Assembly: GCA_002480085.1 (NCBI GenBank) | Contig: DKPJ01000012.1 | Span: 331,245-395,244 of the forward strand | Direction of reading: 5' to 3' | DNA: 64,000 bases | Source of the DNA: Enterobacteriaceae bacterium UBA7338 | GTDB taxonomy: Bacteria > Pseudomonadota > Gammaproteobacteria > Enterobacterales > Enterobacteriaceae | In this document: positions 52,940 to 61,325 of the stretch, in pieces | Position numbering within the stretch: the first letter of the stretch is position 1 | Layout of the letters: every line of letters begins with the position of its first letter | Notes under the pieces: model-generated | Told to the model about the DNA's origin: nothing | Seen by the model: the letters and a program-made list of their open reading frames with translations, nothing else | Database searches by the model: none | Made by a program: the position numbers and the translations under genes

Positions 52940-53362
52940 CCTAAACTCCTTATTATGGTTAGCGAAATATACCGTTACTCCGTTGCTAAGGGCATTACAA
53001 CATGGGGTAAATGATAGCGATCTTCCTGCAGAAAAAACGCGCTTCAACACGCGTTTAGCATCATCTACTTTATGTTGCCCTTTCCGGCAGCATGAAAATT
53101 TCCGTCATACTGCCAGCAATGCCCTCGCAGGCGGTACAATACACCCTGTAAAGCTAGCAAAACAACAGCACTTTAATAACATTTATTTTACTTTTAATCT
53201 TATTTGTGACTCGTGACACAGGCATGTTTCTCGATAAGTTATTTTGATAAAATCCGCGGCTTTCATAACATTATTTCAGCCTTAATAATGGCAGACTATT
53301 TGCATAAAAATTCATTTATATGCATAATAATGTTGTTTCAATCGCCATTCCACGGGTGACTT
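52940..53362. promoter_or_regulatory. mdh-argR divergent regulatory region
   Basis: A 423-bp gene-free region. The argR side is AT-rich and holds two ARG boxes (53299-53337). A CRP-like palindrome TGTGA-CTCGTG-ACACA (53205-53220, 9 of 10 core matches) could serve mdh, which is CRP-activated and ArcA-repressed in E. coli. No clear ArcA site or small gene was found. Confidence 0.55.
53299..53337. promoter_or_regulatory. Tandem ARG boxes upstream of argR
   Basis: Box 1, TTTGCATAAAAATTCATT (53299-53316), is a near-consensus imperfect palindrome (TGCAT-AAAA-ATTCA). Box 2, ATGCATAATAATGTTGTT (53320-53337), follows after 3 bp. ArgR hexamers bind such 18-bp pairs with 3-bp spacing, and argR is autoregulated in E. 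coli. Confidence 0.8.
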
Positions 53363-53833
53363 ATGCGAAGCTCGGCAAAACAAGAAGAATTAGTTAAGGC
53401 GTTTAAAGCGCTACTTAAAGAAGAGAAGTTCAGCTCCCAGGGCGAGATCGTCCTGGCTCTCCAGGAGCAAGGGTTTGATAACATTAATCAATCCAAAGTC
53501 TCCCGGATGCTGACCAAGTTCGGTGCGGTACGTACGCGCAACGCGAAAATGGAGATGGTCTACTGCCTGCCTGCAGAGCTTGGCGTGCCGACCACCTCCA
53601 GCCCGCTGAAGAACCTGGTGCTGGACATCGACTATAACGATGCGGTGGTGGTAATCCACACCAGCCCGGGTGCAGCGCAGCTGATTGCGCGTCTGCTGGA
53701 CTCCTTAGGGAAATCGGAAGGCATTCTCGGCACTATTGCCGGGGATGATACCATCTTTACTACCCCTGCCAGCGGCTTTACCGTGAAGGATCTCTACGAC
53801 GCCATTCTGGTCCTGTTTGAACAGGAGCTGTGA
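53363..53833 (+). CDS. argR: Arginine repressor ArgR
   Basis: ArgR represses arginine biosynthesis with L-arginine as corepressor and also aids cer/XerCD recombination. The 156 residues have a winged-helix DNA-binding domain (about 1-70, SSQGEIVLALQEQGF...QSKVSRML) and a C-terminal hexamerisation and arginine-binding domain (GTIAGDDTIF). Tandem ARG boxes lie 26 bp upstream. Confidence 0.98.
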   Translation: MRSSAKQEELVKAFKALLKEEKFSSQGEIVLALQEQGFDNINQSKVSRMLTKFGAVRTRNAKMEMVYCLPAELGVPTTSSPLKNLVLDIDYNDAVVVIHTSPGAAQLIARLLDSLGKSEGILGTIAGDDTIFTTPASGFTVKDLYDAILVLFEQEL

Positions 53834-53841
53834 TCCTCTCT

Positions 53842-53869
53842 CCCCTCGCGGCTTGCCGAGGGGAATTTC
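53842..53869 (+). terminator. Terminator after argR
   Basis: CCCCTCG-CGGCTTGC-CGAGGGG begins 9 bases after the argR stop codon and is followed by AATTTCT, a short T-rich tail. Confidence 0.55.
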
Positions 53870-54090
53870 TCTGTCATACCCTCGTCATACAATGGCTCTA
53901 AACGTAGAGATCGCACAAAACGTCAAAAATTCATATCCATATGATTTTCTTAGGTATAACTATTATTCCTCCTCTTAAAACCCCGTTTTTATTCTCTCAC
54001 GTTATAAGAAGTTAAATTTATGTGACGTAATAACCTGTGAAACCATTAGCATGGTATTAATTTTTGCGGTTATTAGTGTATACTTGATTT

Positions 54091-54106
54091 TGTGATGAGG
54101 GTCACG
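54091..54106. promoter_or_regulatory. CRP-like site near the yhcN promoter
   Basis: TGTGA-TGAGGG-TCACG matches the CRP palindrome at 9 of 10 core positions. It begins 7 bp beyond a TG-TATACT -10 (54079-54084), so it would overlap the transcription start. Repression or use by a related factor is as likely as activation. The remainder of the 315-bp argR-yhcN interval is AT-rich and gene-free. Confidence 0.4.
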
Positions 54107-54148
54107 AAATAAGACCCCAGTGAATAAGAATCTGACGAGGTAGATATC

Positions 54149-54412
54149 ATGAAAATCAAAACAACTGTAGCCGCTCTGAGTATCCTTTCCGCACTCTCTT
54201 TCGGTGCTTTTGCCGCCGACTCTATTAGCGCTGACCAGGCTCAAGGCCGTCAGGCAATCGGTACGGTTTCCGTAGGCGCAATCAGCTCCTCACCGATGGA
54301 TATGCGTGATGCGCTGAATGAAAAAGCGCAGGCCAACGGCGCATCCTCATACCGTATTATCGAAGCACGTACCGGTGACCACTGGCACGCCACTGCCGAA
54401 CTGTATAAATAA
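54149..54412 (+). CDS. yhcN: Peroxide/acid stress response protein YhcN (DUF1471)
   Basis: YhcN is an 87-residue periplasmic DUF1471/YdgH-like protein induced by acid and peroxide in E. coli. The signal peptide ends GAFA-ADS at residue 22, followed by one DUF1471 domain (GTVSVGAISSSPMDMRDALNEKA-type start, ending WHATAELYK). It is followed by a strong terminator. Confidence 0.93.
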   Translation: MKIKTTVAALSILSALSFGAFAADSISADQAQGRQAIGTVSVGAISSSPMDMRDALNEKAQANGASSYRIIEARTGDHWHATAELYK

Positions 54413-54438
54413 ATCCCTCGTCGTATGACCTACGACTT

Positions 54439-54464
54439 GCCCCCGCCTGTCGGGGGCTTTTTTA
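54439..54464 (+). terminator. Terminator after yhcN
   Basis: GCCCCCG-CCTGT-CGGGGGC followed by T6 lies 27 bases after the yhcN stop codon. It may also affect transcripts from yhcO on the opposite strand. Confidence 0.88.
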
Positions 54465-54479
54465 TGCCTGCTGATGCCC

Positions 54480-54758
54480 TCAGGCGCGCACGTTAAAGCG
54501 CAGCATGCCCCCCAGCTCCTCTTCAGCTTCGTCAAAGAGCAGGACAAGCGCACCAAAGCGGCGGCGCTGTTTTTCATGAAGGTGCACAAACTCGATCTCA
54601 AGCGGCATAGGCAGAGCATCCTCCTCACCGGTTACCACCTCCCACAGCGAGTCGAGATTATTCACCTTTGCCCGATCGATATTAAACGTGCGACAAAATT
54701 CGCGATAAAAGGCGTTCTGATCGTCTATTTCGTCGAAATCAAACGTGTAAATATTCAT
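54480..54758 (-). CDS. yhcO: Barstar-family protein YhcO
   Basis: The 92-residue protein is barstar-like, the fold that inhibits barnase-type RNases. The YTFDFDEIDDQNAFYREFCRTF start and the LDSLWEVVTG segment are family hallmarks. No barnase is visible in the window, and E. coli also carries yhcO without one, so its partner is unknown. It lies 44 bp after the aldehyde dehydrogenase gene on the same strand. Confidence 0.9.
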   Translation of the reverse strand: MNIYTFDFDEIDDQNAFYREFCRTFNIDRAKVNNLDSLWEVVTGEEDALPMPLEIEFVHLHEKQRRRFGALVLLFDEAEEELGGMLRFNVRA

Positions 54759-54802
54759 TATCAGCCACCCTGTCCGATGGGCGGCTTACGCCGCCCCGGC
54801 GT

Positions 54803-56257
54803 TTATAATCCTCCGAGGTGAAGAGTTTTAACCTCCAGATACTCTTCCAGCCCCAGCACCGATCCTTCGCGGCCCAGACCGGACTCTTTCACCCCGCCAA
54901 ACGGTCCCAGCTCGGTAGATACCGCGCACTCGTTAACCCCAATCATTCCGGCCTCCAGCGCCTGCGAGACGCGGAAGACGCGCTGAAGATTCTGGGTATA
55001 GAAGTAGGCCGCCAGGCCAAACGGCGTATCATTGGCGCGATGAATGACTTCATCCTCGGTAGTAAAGCGGAAGCAGGCGGCTACCGGACCGAAGGTCTCC
55101 TCCGACGCCAGCTTCATGCTGTCGCTACAGTTGGTCAGCACCGTAGGCTGCCAGAAGTTGCCCCCCAGCGCGTGAGTTTTACCGCCTGCCAGCGCCGTTG
55201 CGCCTTTCGCGATGGCGTCCTCAACGTGCTCGCGCACCTTATCCACCGCCGCCGACTCGATAAGCGGCCCAACGACGACGCCCTCTTCCATGCCGTTACC
55301 CACCTTCAGGGCGTTAACCCGCTCGGCAAGCTTGTTCACGAATGCATCATAAATGGCTTCATGAATATAGAAACGGTTAACGCTGACGCACACCTGCCCA
55401 GCGTTGCGGAATTTATTGGCAATCGCCCCCTCGACGGCGGCATCAATGTCCGCATCGTCAAAGACGATATAGGGCGCATTGCCTCCCAGCTCCATCGACA
55501 CCTTTTTCATGGTTTCAGCGGCATTACGCACCAGCGTTTTACCGACCGCCGTCGAGCCGGTGAAGGAGATTTTACGCACCTGCGGGCTGGCCATAATCGC
55601 ATCGCTGATCTCAGCGGTAGTGCCCGCTACGGCGTTGAGTACCCCGTCCGGGACGCCCGCTTTTTTCGCCAGCTGTACCAGAGCAAACGCGCTAAGCGGC
55701 GTGTTGTTGGCAGGCTTGATGACGCCGGTACAGCCGGCGGCCAGCGCCGGACCGAGCTTGCGGGTGAGCATCGCCATCGGGAAATTCCACGGCGTAATGG
55801 CCGCCACGACACCAATCGGCTCGCGGGTCGCCAGAATGCGCGAGCCGGGTTTAATTTGTGGGATGATCTCACCGTTGGCGCGCTTGGCCTCTTCGGCGAA
55901 CCATTGAATAAAGCTGGCGGCGTACTCGACCTCGCCCTCCGCCTCCTTCAGCGGCTTGCCCTGCTCGCTGGTCATCAGCTGCCCCAGCCAGGTTTTGTTC
56001 TCAATAATCAGCGAGTACCAGCGGTAGAGAATGGTGGAGCGCTCTTTCGCGGTTTTCGCCCGCCAGGCAGGGAACGCACGCGCGGCGGCAGCAATCGCCT
56101 CCTCGGTCTCTTTTTTGCCTGCTTTAGCGACCTTCGCAATTACCTCGCCGGTTGCCGGGTTGGTGACGTCAAAGGTGTTATCCAGCGTTTTCCATACGCC
56201 GTCTACAAAATAGCCTGTCTGAAAAAGCGCATTGTCCTGAAGTGCCTGGGTTGCCAT
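54803..56257 (-). CDS. Succinate-semialdehyde dehydrogenase-like aldehyde dehydrogenase
   Basis: The 484-residue protein is of the GabD/SSADH family and oxidises an aldehyde to the acid with NAD(P). N158 (TPWNFP), the general base E257 (ELGGNAP) and catalytic C290 (NAGQVC) are present. The coenzyme motif reads KPANNTP. Lack of the usual Glu after KPA points to NADP use, but that is inferred. It is not in E. coli at this location (yhcO-aaeB); similar placement occurs in relatives. The substrate could be succinate semialdehyde, glutarate semialdehyde or another short aldehyde. Confidence 0.88.
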   Translation of the reverse strand: MATQALQDNALFQTGYFVDGVWKTLDNTFDVTNPATGEVIAKVAKAGKKETEEAIAAAARAFPAWRAKTAKERSTILYRWYSLIIENKTWLGQLMTSEQGKPLKEAEGEVEYAASFIQWFAEEAKRANGEIIPQIKPGSRILATREPIGVVAAITPWNFPMAMLTRKLGPALAAGCTGVIKPANNTPLSAFALVQLAKKAGVPDGVLNAVAGTTAEISDAIMASPQVRKISFTGSTAVGKTLVRNAAETMKKVSMELGGNAPYIVFDDADIDAAVEGAIANKFRNAGQVCVSVNRFYIHEAIYDAFVNKLAERVNALKVGNGMEEGVVVGPLIESAAVDKVREHVEDAIAKGATALAGGKTHALGGNFWQPTVLTNCSDSMKLASEETFGPVAACFRFTTEDEVIHRANDTPFGLAAYFYTQNLQRVFRVSQALEAGMIGVNECAVSTELGPFGGVKESGLGREGSVLGLEEYLEVKTLHLGGL

Positions 56258-56556
56258 GCGTCCTCCCGATCCCCGTTAATGAATGACTCCGCTAAGTATA
56301 GCTACAAAAAAACCGACGCTTCTGGGGGGCCGTCGCCCAGCGGCACATGCTTCCCGTTCAGCCTGAATGAATACGAACACCCGCCCCTGCACATGTTTCT
56401 TAACACCCTTTGGCAAGGATCGGTTTTCCATCTCACGGGGTATCTGTCTGCCAGTGAAAAATTCCGTAACACATTACGGCATATAAGAAATTTTGGTTAA
56501 GTATCAATCGATGTAAGATGGGCAACACTTAACCCTACGAACAATAAGGAATTGAT
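56258..56556. other. Intergenic region upstream of the toxin module
   Basis: A 299-bp stretch, increasingly AT-rich towards the PAAR-like gene. Candidate promoter: TTGGTT (56493-56498) and TAAGAT (56514-56519) with a short 15-bp spacer. A GGAA ribosome site precedes the ATG at 56557. No small gene is evident. Confidence 0.4.
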
Positions 56557-57057
56557 ATGTTACGGCAATATACCAACGAATTAACCCCAGAAATTTACGC
56601 CACGCTTGATCAGCTCTCATTTACGACTAAACAGCTGGCAGAGATGAATGATGAAGCCCGGGCGATTATCGACAAGCAGAATGAATACGTTCACCAACAC
56701 CCGGTAACGGATATTTACCGGATAGCAGTCGCGGGTTGCCTTACCCGGCGCGGTGGTGTCGGAGATGAGTTTAACCCGAACCCGGAAGAAGGGCACAAAA
56801 TCCAGCTGGGTAACGGCCAGTGGGTCAGCGTACTGACGGAAGGCTGCACGGTGACTTATCCTGACGGTACGCAGGCGCGGATTGTCAGCTGTGCCGGGAG
56901 CCAGTTCACCAGTAATGACGGCAAAGGAATTGCCCTGGTTGATAGCCTGCTTGATAACGGCGACGAGATTATCAGCACGCCGCAGAAGAGTGCCATTCTG
57001 GTTGGCCGAGCCGGTGAATCGATGCCGTCCGATTTTCTGGCGATGCCCGGAGCGTAA
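56557..57057 (+). CDS. PAAR-like protein
   Basis: The 166-residue protein has a helical N-terminus (about 8-48) and then a PAAR-like beta region (about 55-150) with CLTRRGGVGDEF, VTYPDGTQARIV and LDNGDEIISTPQ. PAAR proteins cap the VgrG spike of type VI secretion systems. It ends 3 bp before the effector gene. Whether it is a second spike tip, a chaperone-like adaptor or a pseudo-PAAR is not settled. The canonical paired metal-binding Cys/His set is not obvious. Confidence 0.7.
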   Translation: MLRQYTNELTPEIYATLDQLSFTTKQLAEMNDEARAIIDKQNEYVHQHPVTDIYRIAVAGCLTRRGGVGDEFNPNPEEGHKIQLGNGQWVSVLTEGCTVTYPDGTQARIVSCAGSQFTSNDGKGIALVDSLLDNGDEIISTPQKSAILVGRAGESMPSDFLAMPGA

Positions 57058-57060
57058 TAG

Positions 57061-58782
57061 GTGGGATATCGACCGGATATATATGGGAAGGGGAAGGCGC
57101 TTTCCTGCGACAAAACCACCACCGGCGCAAGGTTGATTTCATCCATTCCACTCAACCGCTATAGCGTGCATGGCTTTGCTGTCATTCGTCAGGGAGATAA
57201 AACCACTCCCTGTCCAAAGTGCGGACAACCCGGCGTGGTGGTTGAGGGGGAGCCCCGCTGCAAAATTATGACGGTGCCCGTTGCTGTTGATCGCTGCCAG
57301 GTGCGTTGTAGCTGTCCTCTCGGCACAAACCGGATTATCGCCCCGGTGGGGCAGTGGCTGGGACCTGGCCCGTCGCCGCAGGAAAGAGCGCTGGAGAAAC
57401 AGGCGGCCATGCTGGCAGAGCGTAAAGCTGCACAGGAAGCTGGGGAGAAGCGCCTGGCAGAAGAACGGGAGCGCAACCGTGTCTTTGCGAAATCCTCTTT
57501 GCGTGGCGATGGCTGTAACGATGCCGGAAACCAGCGGGAGCTGCAAAGCAATTTTGCAGAGATGGGCTTCTTCCAGGCACTACCGGCGGATGACTCTGCC
57601 ACGGATGCCGATGTACCACAGCATGCGCAGACGGCCAAAAGGAAGAAATCCGCCGCACCGGAGAACATTCCGAAGCCGAAGAAGCGCAGCGCCCTCTGGA
57701 AGTGGTGGAACGGTAATCACGAGGAGATGGACTATCAGGCCGCTGTAGCGGCCGCTGCCGCCGCGACACGGGCGCAGACAGCTACGGCCGGGGCCAGCGT
57801 GCTGGAGCAGATCGGGGGGCGGTTTGCGACCTATGGCACGTGGGCGGTACGGGGCGCAGCCAGTTTTGGTGAGGTTTCAGCCGCTGGTGCCGGTGCGTCT
57901 GTAGCCGGTCTGCTGGTCGGGATGATGCCTGGCCGACTCAATGACGGTGAACAGGATTTTTTGGACCGAATGCGCACCGCACAGCTGCGCGAAGCACCAA
58001 CCCGGGTGCGCTTTACATGGGAGCAGGACAGCAAAGGGAACCCGGTACCGCATGGCTGGCACACGCCGCCGGGTAAGGATAAGGTGCGGGTGCGCAAAAT
58101 GGTGTGGGACAGCCGCTCGCAGGCGTACACCTTCACCACTGAAGAAGAACCGCGCGTCACGATTGTCTGGACCCCGGACCATTCCGGCGTTAACACGCCG
58201 TCGAACACGGGTAATCAGGCGCGGCCGGTATTGCCGAACCCGGTGATCGTGGATCCGCTGCCGGATAATACCGGCATGACGACCACCACCACCCCGGCCC
58301 CGGAAGAGAAGCGCTTCGCGGATTATATTCTGATCCTGCCAATGCCGGATCTGCCGCCGATTTATATCTACCTGAGCAAGCCGCCGGTGGAGTTCCTGGA
58401 GGTGGAGCTGTACAGCGACTTTAAGCGTCGTTCCCGTCAGGGGAAATATGAGGCGGACCATATGCCATCGGCTGCGGCTGTTCGTGCGGCGTTATTACGT
58501 GATAATCCGCGACTTCGTAAACATCAGTTAGACGCTATGGTGCAGGATGTAGCTGCGATTGTTGTACCCAAAGAAGTGCATCAGAAACTGAGTGAAACGT
58601 ATGGTAAACGTAATAACTCTGCACAAATTGACCTCGATTCTCGCAATCTACGAGCGGCAGCTGATCGCAATCTGGATGCAATCAAACCGGCGCTAAAGGA
58701 GTATGGTGCAACAGAAAGCCAGATAGAGGCTGCGAGAGCAAAAATGCATAAACTGAACAGCGATGTAGGGTTGTACAAATGA
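57061..58782 (+). CDS. PAAR/S-type pyocin/HNH-like nuclease fusion, probable T6SS effector
   Basis: The GTG start at 57061 directly follows an in-frame stop codon, with GGAG 8 bases upstream, and gives 573 residues. In order: a PAAR domain (about 38-95) with CPKC (51-54) and C79/C83/C85 and the RIIAP end, a charged coiled coil (106-142), a Lys-rich linker, an Ala/Gly-rich segment (225-290), and an S-type pyocin domain (about 312-372, RVRFTWEQDSKGNPVPHGWH and VTIVWTPDH). The C-terminal toxin region (about 440-573) has EADHMPS (D466, H467) and VHQKLSETYGKRN (H507), like His-Me finger nucleases. A DNase delivered by type VI secretion is inferred. No T6SS structural genes are in the window. Confidence 0.82.
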   Translation: MGYRPDIYGKGKALSCDKTTTGARLISSIPLNRYSVHGFAVIRQGDKTTPCPKCGQPGVVVEGEPRCKIMTVPVAVDRCQVRCSCPLGTNRIIAPVGQWLGPGPSPQERALEKQAAMLAERKAAQEAGEKRLAEERERNRVFAKSSLRGDGCNDAGNQRELQSNFAEMGFFQALPADDSATDADVPQHAQTAKRKKSAAPENIPKPKKRSALWKWWNGNHEEMDYQAAVAAAAAATRAQTATAGASVLEQIGGRFATYGTWAVRGAASFGEVSAAGAGASVAGLLVGMMPGRLNDGEQDFLDRMRTAQLREAPTRVRFTWEQDSKGNPVPHGWHTPPGKDKVRVRKMVWDSRSQAYTFTTEEEPRVTIVWTPDHSGVNTPSNTGNQARPVLPNPVIVDPLPDNTGMTTTTTPAPEEKRFADYILILPMPDLPPIYIYLSKPPVEFLEVELYSDFKRRSRQGKYEADHMPSAAAVRAALLRDNPRLRKHQLDAMVQDVAAIVVPKEVHQKLSETYGKRNNSAQIDLDSRNLRAAADRNLDAIKPALKEYGATESQIEAARAKMHKLNSDVGLYK

Positions 58783-59246
58783 CATTGAATGTAGAGGCGT
58801 TAATACACAGCCTAGGTAGATCATATAACGATTTACTTGATGCTGAACTTATTCCCTATAAGACACCGCCAACCGGGTTCTCAGGTGATCCTGATCTCAG
58901 TCTGGATATGGCAAAAGAAGGCGTTTACCTGTCATTCTTGCGTGATGGTCGTATTTTGCAAGAAGTTACGGTAAAAATTATCCGTCCAGATATTAAAAAT
59001 TGGGTCTTCCCTAACGAGCTGCCTTTTGGTCTTCAACACAAAATGTCTCGTCAGTGGGTTCATGAGAATATTGGTGTGCCTTTAAGGAGTAGCCCTCCTC
59101 GGGTCATTATGAGGCGGGCTTTTGGGTGGGCAGATCTATTTGATATCAAAGGGGCCCATACTCCTACAAGTATGCAGATTGACTACGATATTGCTGATAA
59201 TGTGGTGGATGTATCATTTATGCCAACCTCTGAACTACGATGGTGA
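58779..59246 (+). CDS. Putative cognate immunity protein
   Basis: This 155-residue cytoplasmic-looking protein has no signal peptide or membrane helix. Its ATG overlaps the effector stop codon (ATGA), the arrangement of toxin-immunity pairs. Its sequence (MTLNVEALIHSLGRSYNDLL..., ending PTSELRW) resembles a DUF6392-type family found beside pyocin-domain effectors, by my recollection. The gene is visibly more AT-rich than its surroundings. Immunity function is inferred from position. Confidence 0.7.
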   Translation: MTLNVEALIHSLGRSYNDLLDAELIPYKTPPTGFSGDPDLSLDMAKEGVYLSFLRDGRILQEVTVKIIRPDIKNWVFPNELPFGLQHKMSRQWVHENIGVPLRSSPPRVIMRRAFGWADLFDIKGAHTPTSMQIDYDIADNVVDVSFMPTSELRW

Positions 59247-59259
59247 TCTCATTTTCATG

Positions 59260-59278
59260 AGGATCTTAAAAAGATCCT
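59260..59278 (+). repeat. Inverted repeat after the immunity gene
   Basis: AGGATCTT-AAA-AAGATCCT is a perfect 8-bp stem 14 bases after the immunity stop codon. The downstream sequence has little T tract, so it could be a weak terminator or an edge of the inserted module. Confidence 0.5.
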
Positions 59279-59352
59279 TATGACATCGTTTCCCGCTGCG
59301 GGTAACCACCACAAACTTACCTGTCCTTCCTGCCCTTTTGGCAAAGTGCCAA

Positions 59353-61320
59353 TTAACGAGTAGTGAGTGCAGACTGGTATTTGTGGAGCACATCCACCAG
59401 CCGTCTCACCGGATGGGTGACCTGCTCCGGCGCATCCCAGGCGCGGAGTTTCTCCTGATACACCTCTAACTCATCCAGCAGCTGGCTGAAGTAGCGGCGG
59501 CGCGTCTCATCGCTGCGGGCAGCGATAACGCTGTCGGCCGTACGCCGCAGCTGGCGGTGGAAGGCGGAAAGATCCGCATTCACTGGGATCGGCGCATCGC
59601 GCAGGCGCTGGTGGGCGATGATCATGGTTAACGCCAGACGGAATTTGCCCACGTCACCCGGGAACTTGTTCAGCAGTAAAAAGAGCTGCTGATAGAGCGC
59701 AGGCAGATGGTTCTCTCTGCGTCTCGCCGTGTTAGTGGTCATCGCCGAGACCGCCGCCGAGACGAACTGGTTCAGCAGCACGCGGCCGGTACGCGCCCGG
59801 GAGTTATCCCGCACCAGCAGGATCACCAGCAGCGCCAGCACGCAGCCGACAATCTGCCCGAGAGCGCTATCCAGGAAGCGGTTGAACTCGAAGGTCATCG
59901 GATTATCCAGCACCAAAATGTTGATGGTGCTCGCCAGCGCCCCCAGCGATCCCAGCCGCCGCTTCTGTACCTCAATACCGATAAAGAAGGCCAGCACCGC
60001 CAGGCTGATGCAGAGCAGCAGCATGCTTTGCTGAGTGGCAGGCATCACCACCAGAAAATAGAAGGCCCCGATGGGCAATGCCGCCAGCGTGCCGTAGACA
60101 AAGTCCATCGCCACCATGCGCGGATTGGGCAGGCGCATCGCCAGCGAGGTGACCACCGCAATCATGATCATCGCCCCGCTGCCCGAACTCCAGCCGGTCC
60201 AGAGCCAGAACAGGGTGCCGACCATGCAGGAGAGCGTAGTGCGCCAGAAGTTAACCATCGCATGGTGCCGCTCTGCCGATTCCGCTTTAACCACCGCCTC
60301 GGTGCGCAGCACCTCCTCTTCGGTGGCGCTGATGCGGGTATTACCGATCACCCCACGCCGGAGCAGCAGATAGCGGGTCGCCGCCCCCACCCAGGTATAG
60401 ATGGTGATAGGCGTATCGCGCTCGCCGGTCCAGGCGATCACCCGACGCATGCGTTTGAGCTGCTTGTGAACATCCTGCACCGTCTCTACCGGCGCGGCAA
60501 ACAGCTCCCGGAACGTATCAGTGACAAGTTCCGGACGCGACTGCTGCATCAGCCAGGTTTCACACGCCTGGGTAATCAAAGTCAGCGACAGAGTGTTAAT
60601 TACCTTCAGGCGGCGGTTAGCACGCGTCCAGCGCGACGACTCCATATTAAGGTTGGTACGCATCCCGTCCAGAGCGTTGGTGCGCCGTACCAGCGCGCCC
60701 CAGGCCTTATCCATCTCATCGCCGTCACCGTTCTGCACGCAGAGCTGCATCAGCTGGTACTGCGCCAGCAGCAGGCCGTCCAGCTCGCGGTCAATCTCCT
60801 GCTTCACCGAGCGCGGCGAGAAGAGCAGGTCAGCCACGATGGCGCAGACGATCCCGATGACAATCTCACTGCAGCGCTCAACGGCGAACTGCGGGGTCAG
60901 CAGCGGTTCGCTCTGCACGGTAATGACGATAATCAGCGCGGTGTAGCCTGACAGCCCCCAGGCGTAGGAGTTTTCAACCCGCACCAGCGAGGAGACCCAG
61001 GTGCAGAAGCCCGCCCAGAGGCAGCAGACCATCAGCATCACCAGCGGGGCGCGGATCATGCCGATGATCATCACCAGCGCGGCAAAGCAGCCGATAAAGG
61101 TCCCGGCGATACGCAGCATTCCCCGGTAGCGGATCGCCCCTGAGTAAGGCTCACCCCCGGCGGCAAAGGCCGGGCCAGCGGCGACAATCGCCGCCGTCAG
61201 CACCGCCCAACGCGGCGTTTCAAGATTAAAGTGGAAGCCAACAAACAGCGCCAGCACAATTGCGCATGCCAGCTTGATGGCAAAACGCACATGCTGGTTG
61301 GCAATGGAGAAGATACCCAT
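59353..61320 (-). CDS. aaeB: p-Hydroxybenzoic acid efflux pump subunit AaeB
   Basis: AaeB is the inner-membrane PET-family exporter of aromatic carboxylic acids. The 655 residues form two hydrophobic clusters of five to six helices (about 14-155 and 355-500), with soluble stretches between and after them. It lies 5 bp after aaeA in the aaeXAB operon. Confidence 0.96.
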   Translation of the reverse strand: MGIFSIANQHVRFAIKLACAIVLALFVGFHFNLETPRWAVLTAAIVAAGPAFAAGGEPYSGAIRYRGMLRIAGTFIGCFAALVMIIGMIRAPLVMLMVCCLWAGFCTWVSSLVRVENSYAWGLSGYTALIIVITVQSEPLLTPQFAVERCSEIVIGIVCAIVADLLFSPRSVKQEIDRELDGLLLAQYQLMQLCVQNGDGDEMDKAWGALVRRTNALDGMRTNLNMESSRWTRANRRLKVINTLSLTLITQACETWLMQQSRPELVTDTFRELFAAPVETVQDVHKQLKRMRRVIAWTGERDTPITIYTWVGAATRYLLLRRGVIGNTRISATEEEVLRTEAVVKAESAERHHAMVNFWRTTLSCMVGTLFWLWTGWSSGSGAMIMIAVVTSLAMRLPNPRMVAMDFVYGTLAALPIGAFYFLVVMPATQQSMLLLCISLAVLAFFIGIEVQKRRLGSLGALASTINILVLDNPMTFEFNRFLDSALGQIVGCVLALLVILLVRDNSRARTGRVLLNQFVSAAVSAMTTNTARRRENHLPALYQQLFLLLNKFPGDVGKFRLALTMIIAHQRLRDAPIPVNADLSAFHRQLRRTADSVIAARSDETRRRYFSQLLDELEVYQEKLRAWDAPEQVTHPVRRLVDVLHKYQSALTTR

Positions 61321-61325
61321 CGTGG

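Noticed and set aside
54818..56500. 560-codon open frame antisense to the aldehyde dehydrogenase gene
   Set aside because: It mirrors the codon structure of a convincing ALDH gene, is rich in Arg/His/Gly as antisense frames of GC-rich genes are, and has no family resemblance.
56557..59246. A complete type VI secretion locus
   Set aside because: Only tip, effector and immunity genes are present; no tss genes, VgrG or Hcp occur in the window.
59707..60951. 414-codon open frame antisense to aaeB
   Set aside because: Arg/His/Gln-rich shadow of aaeB, with no start signal.
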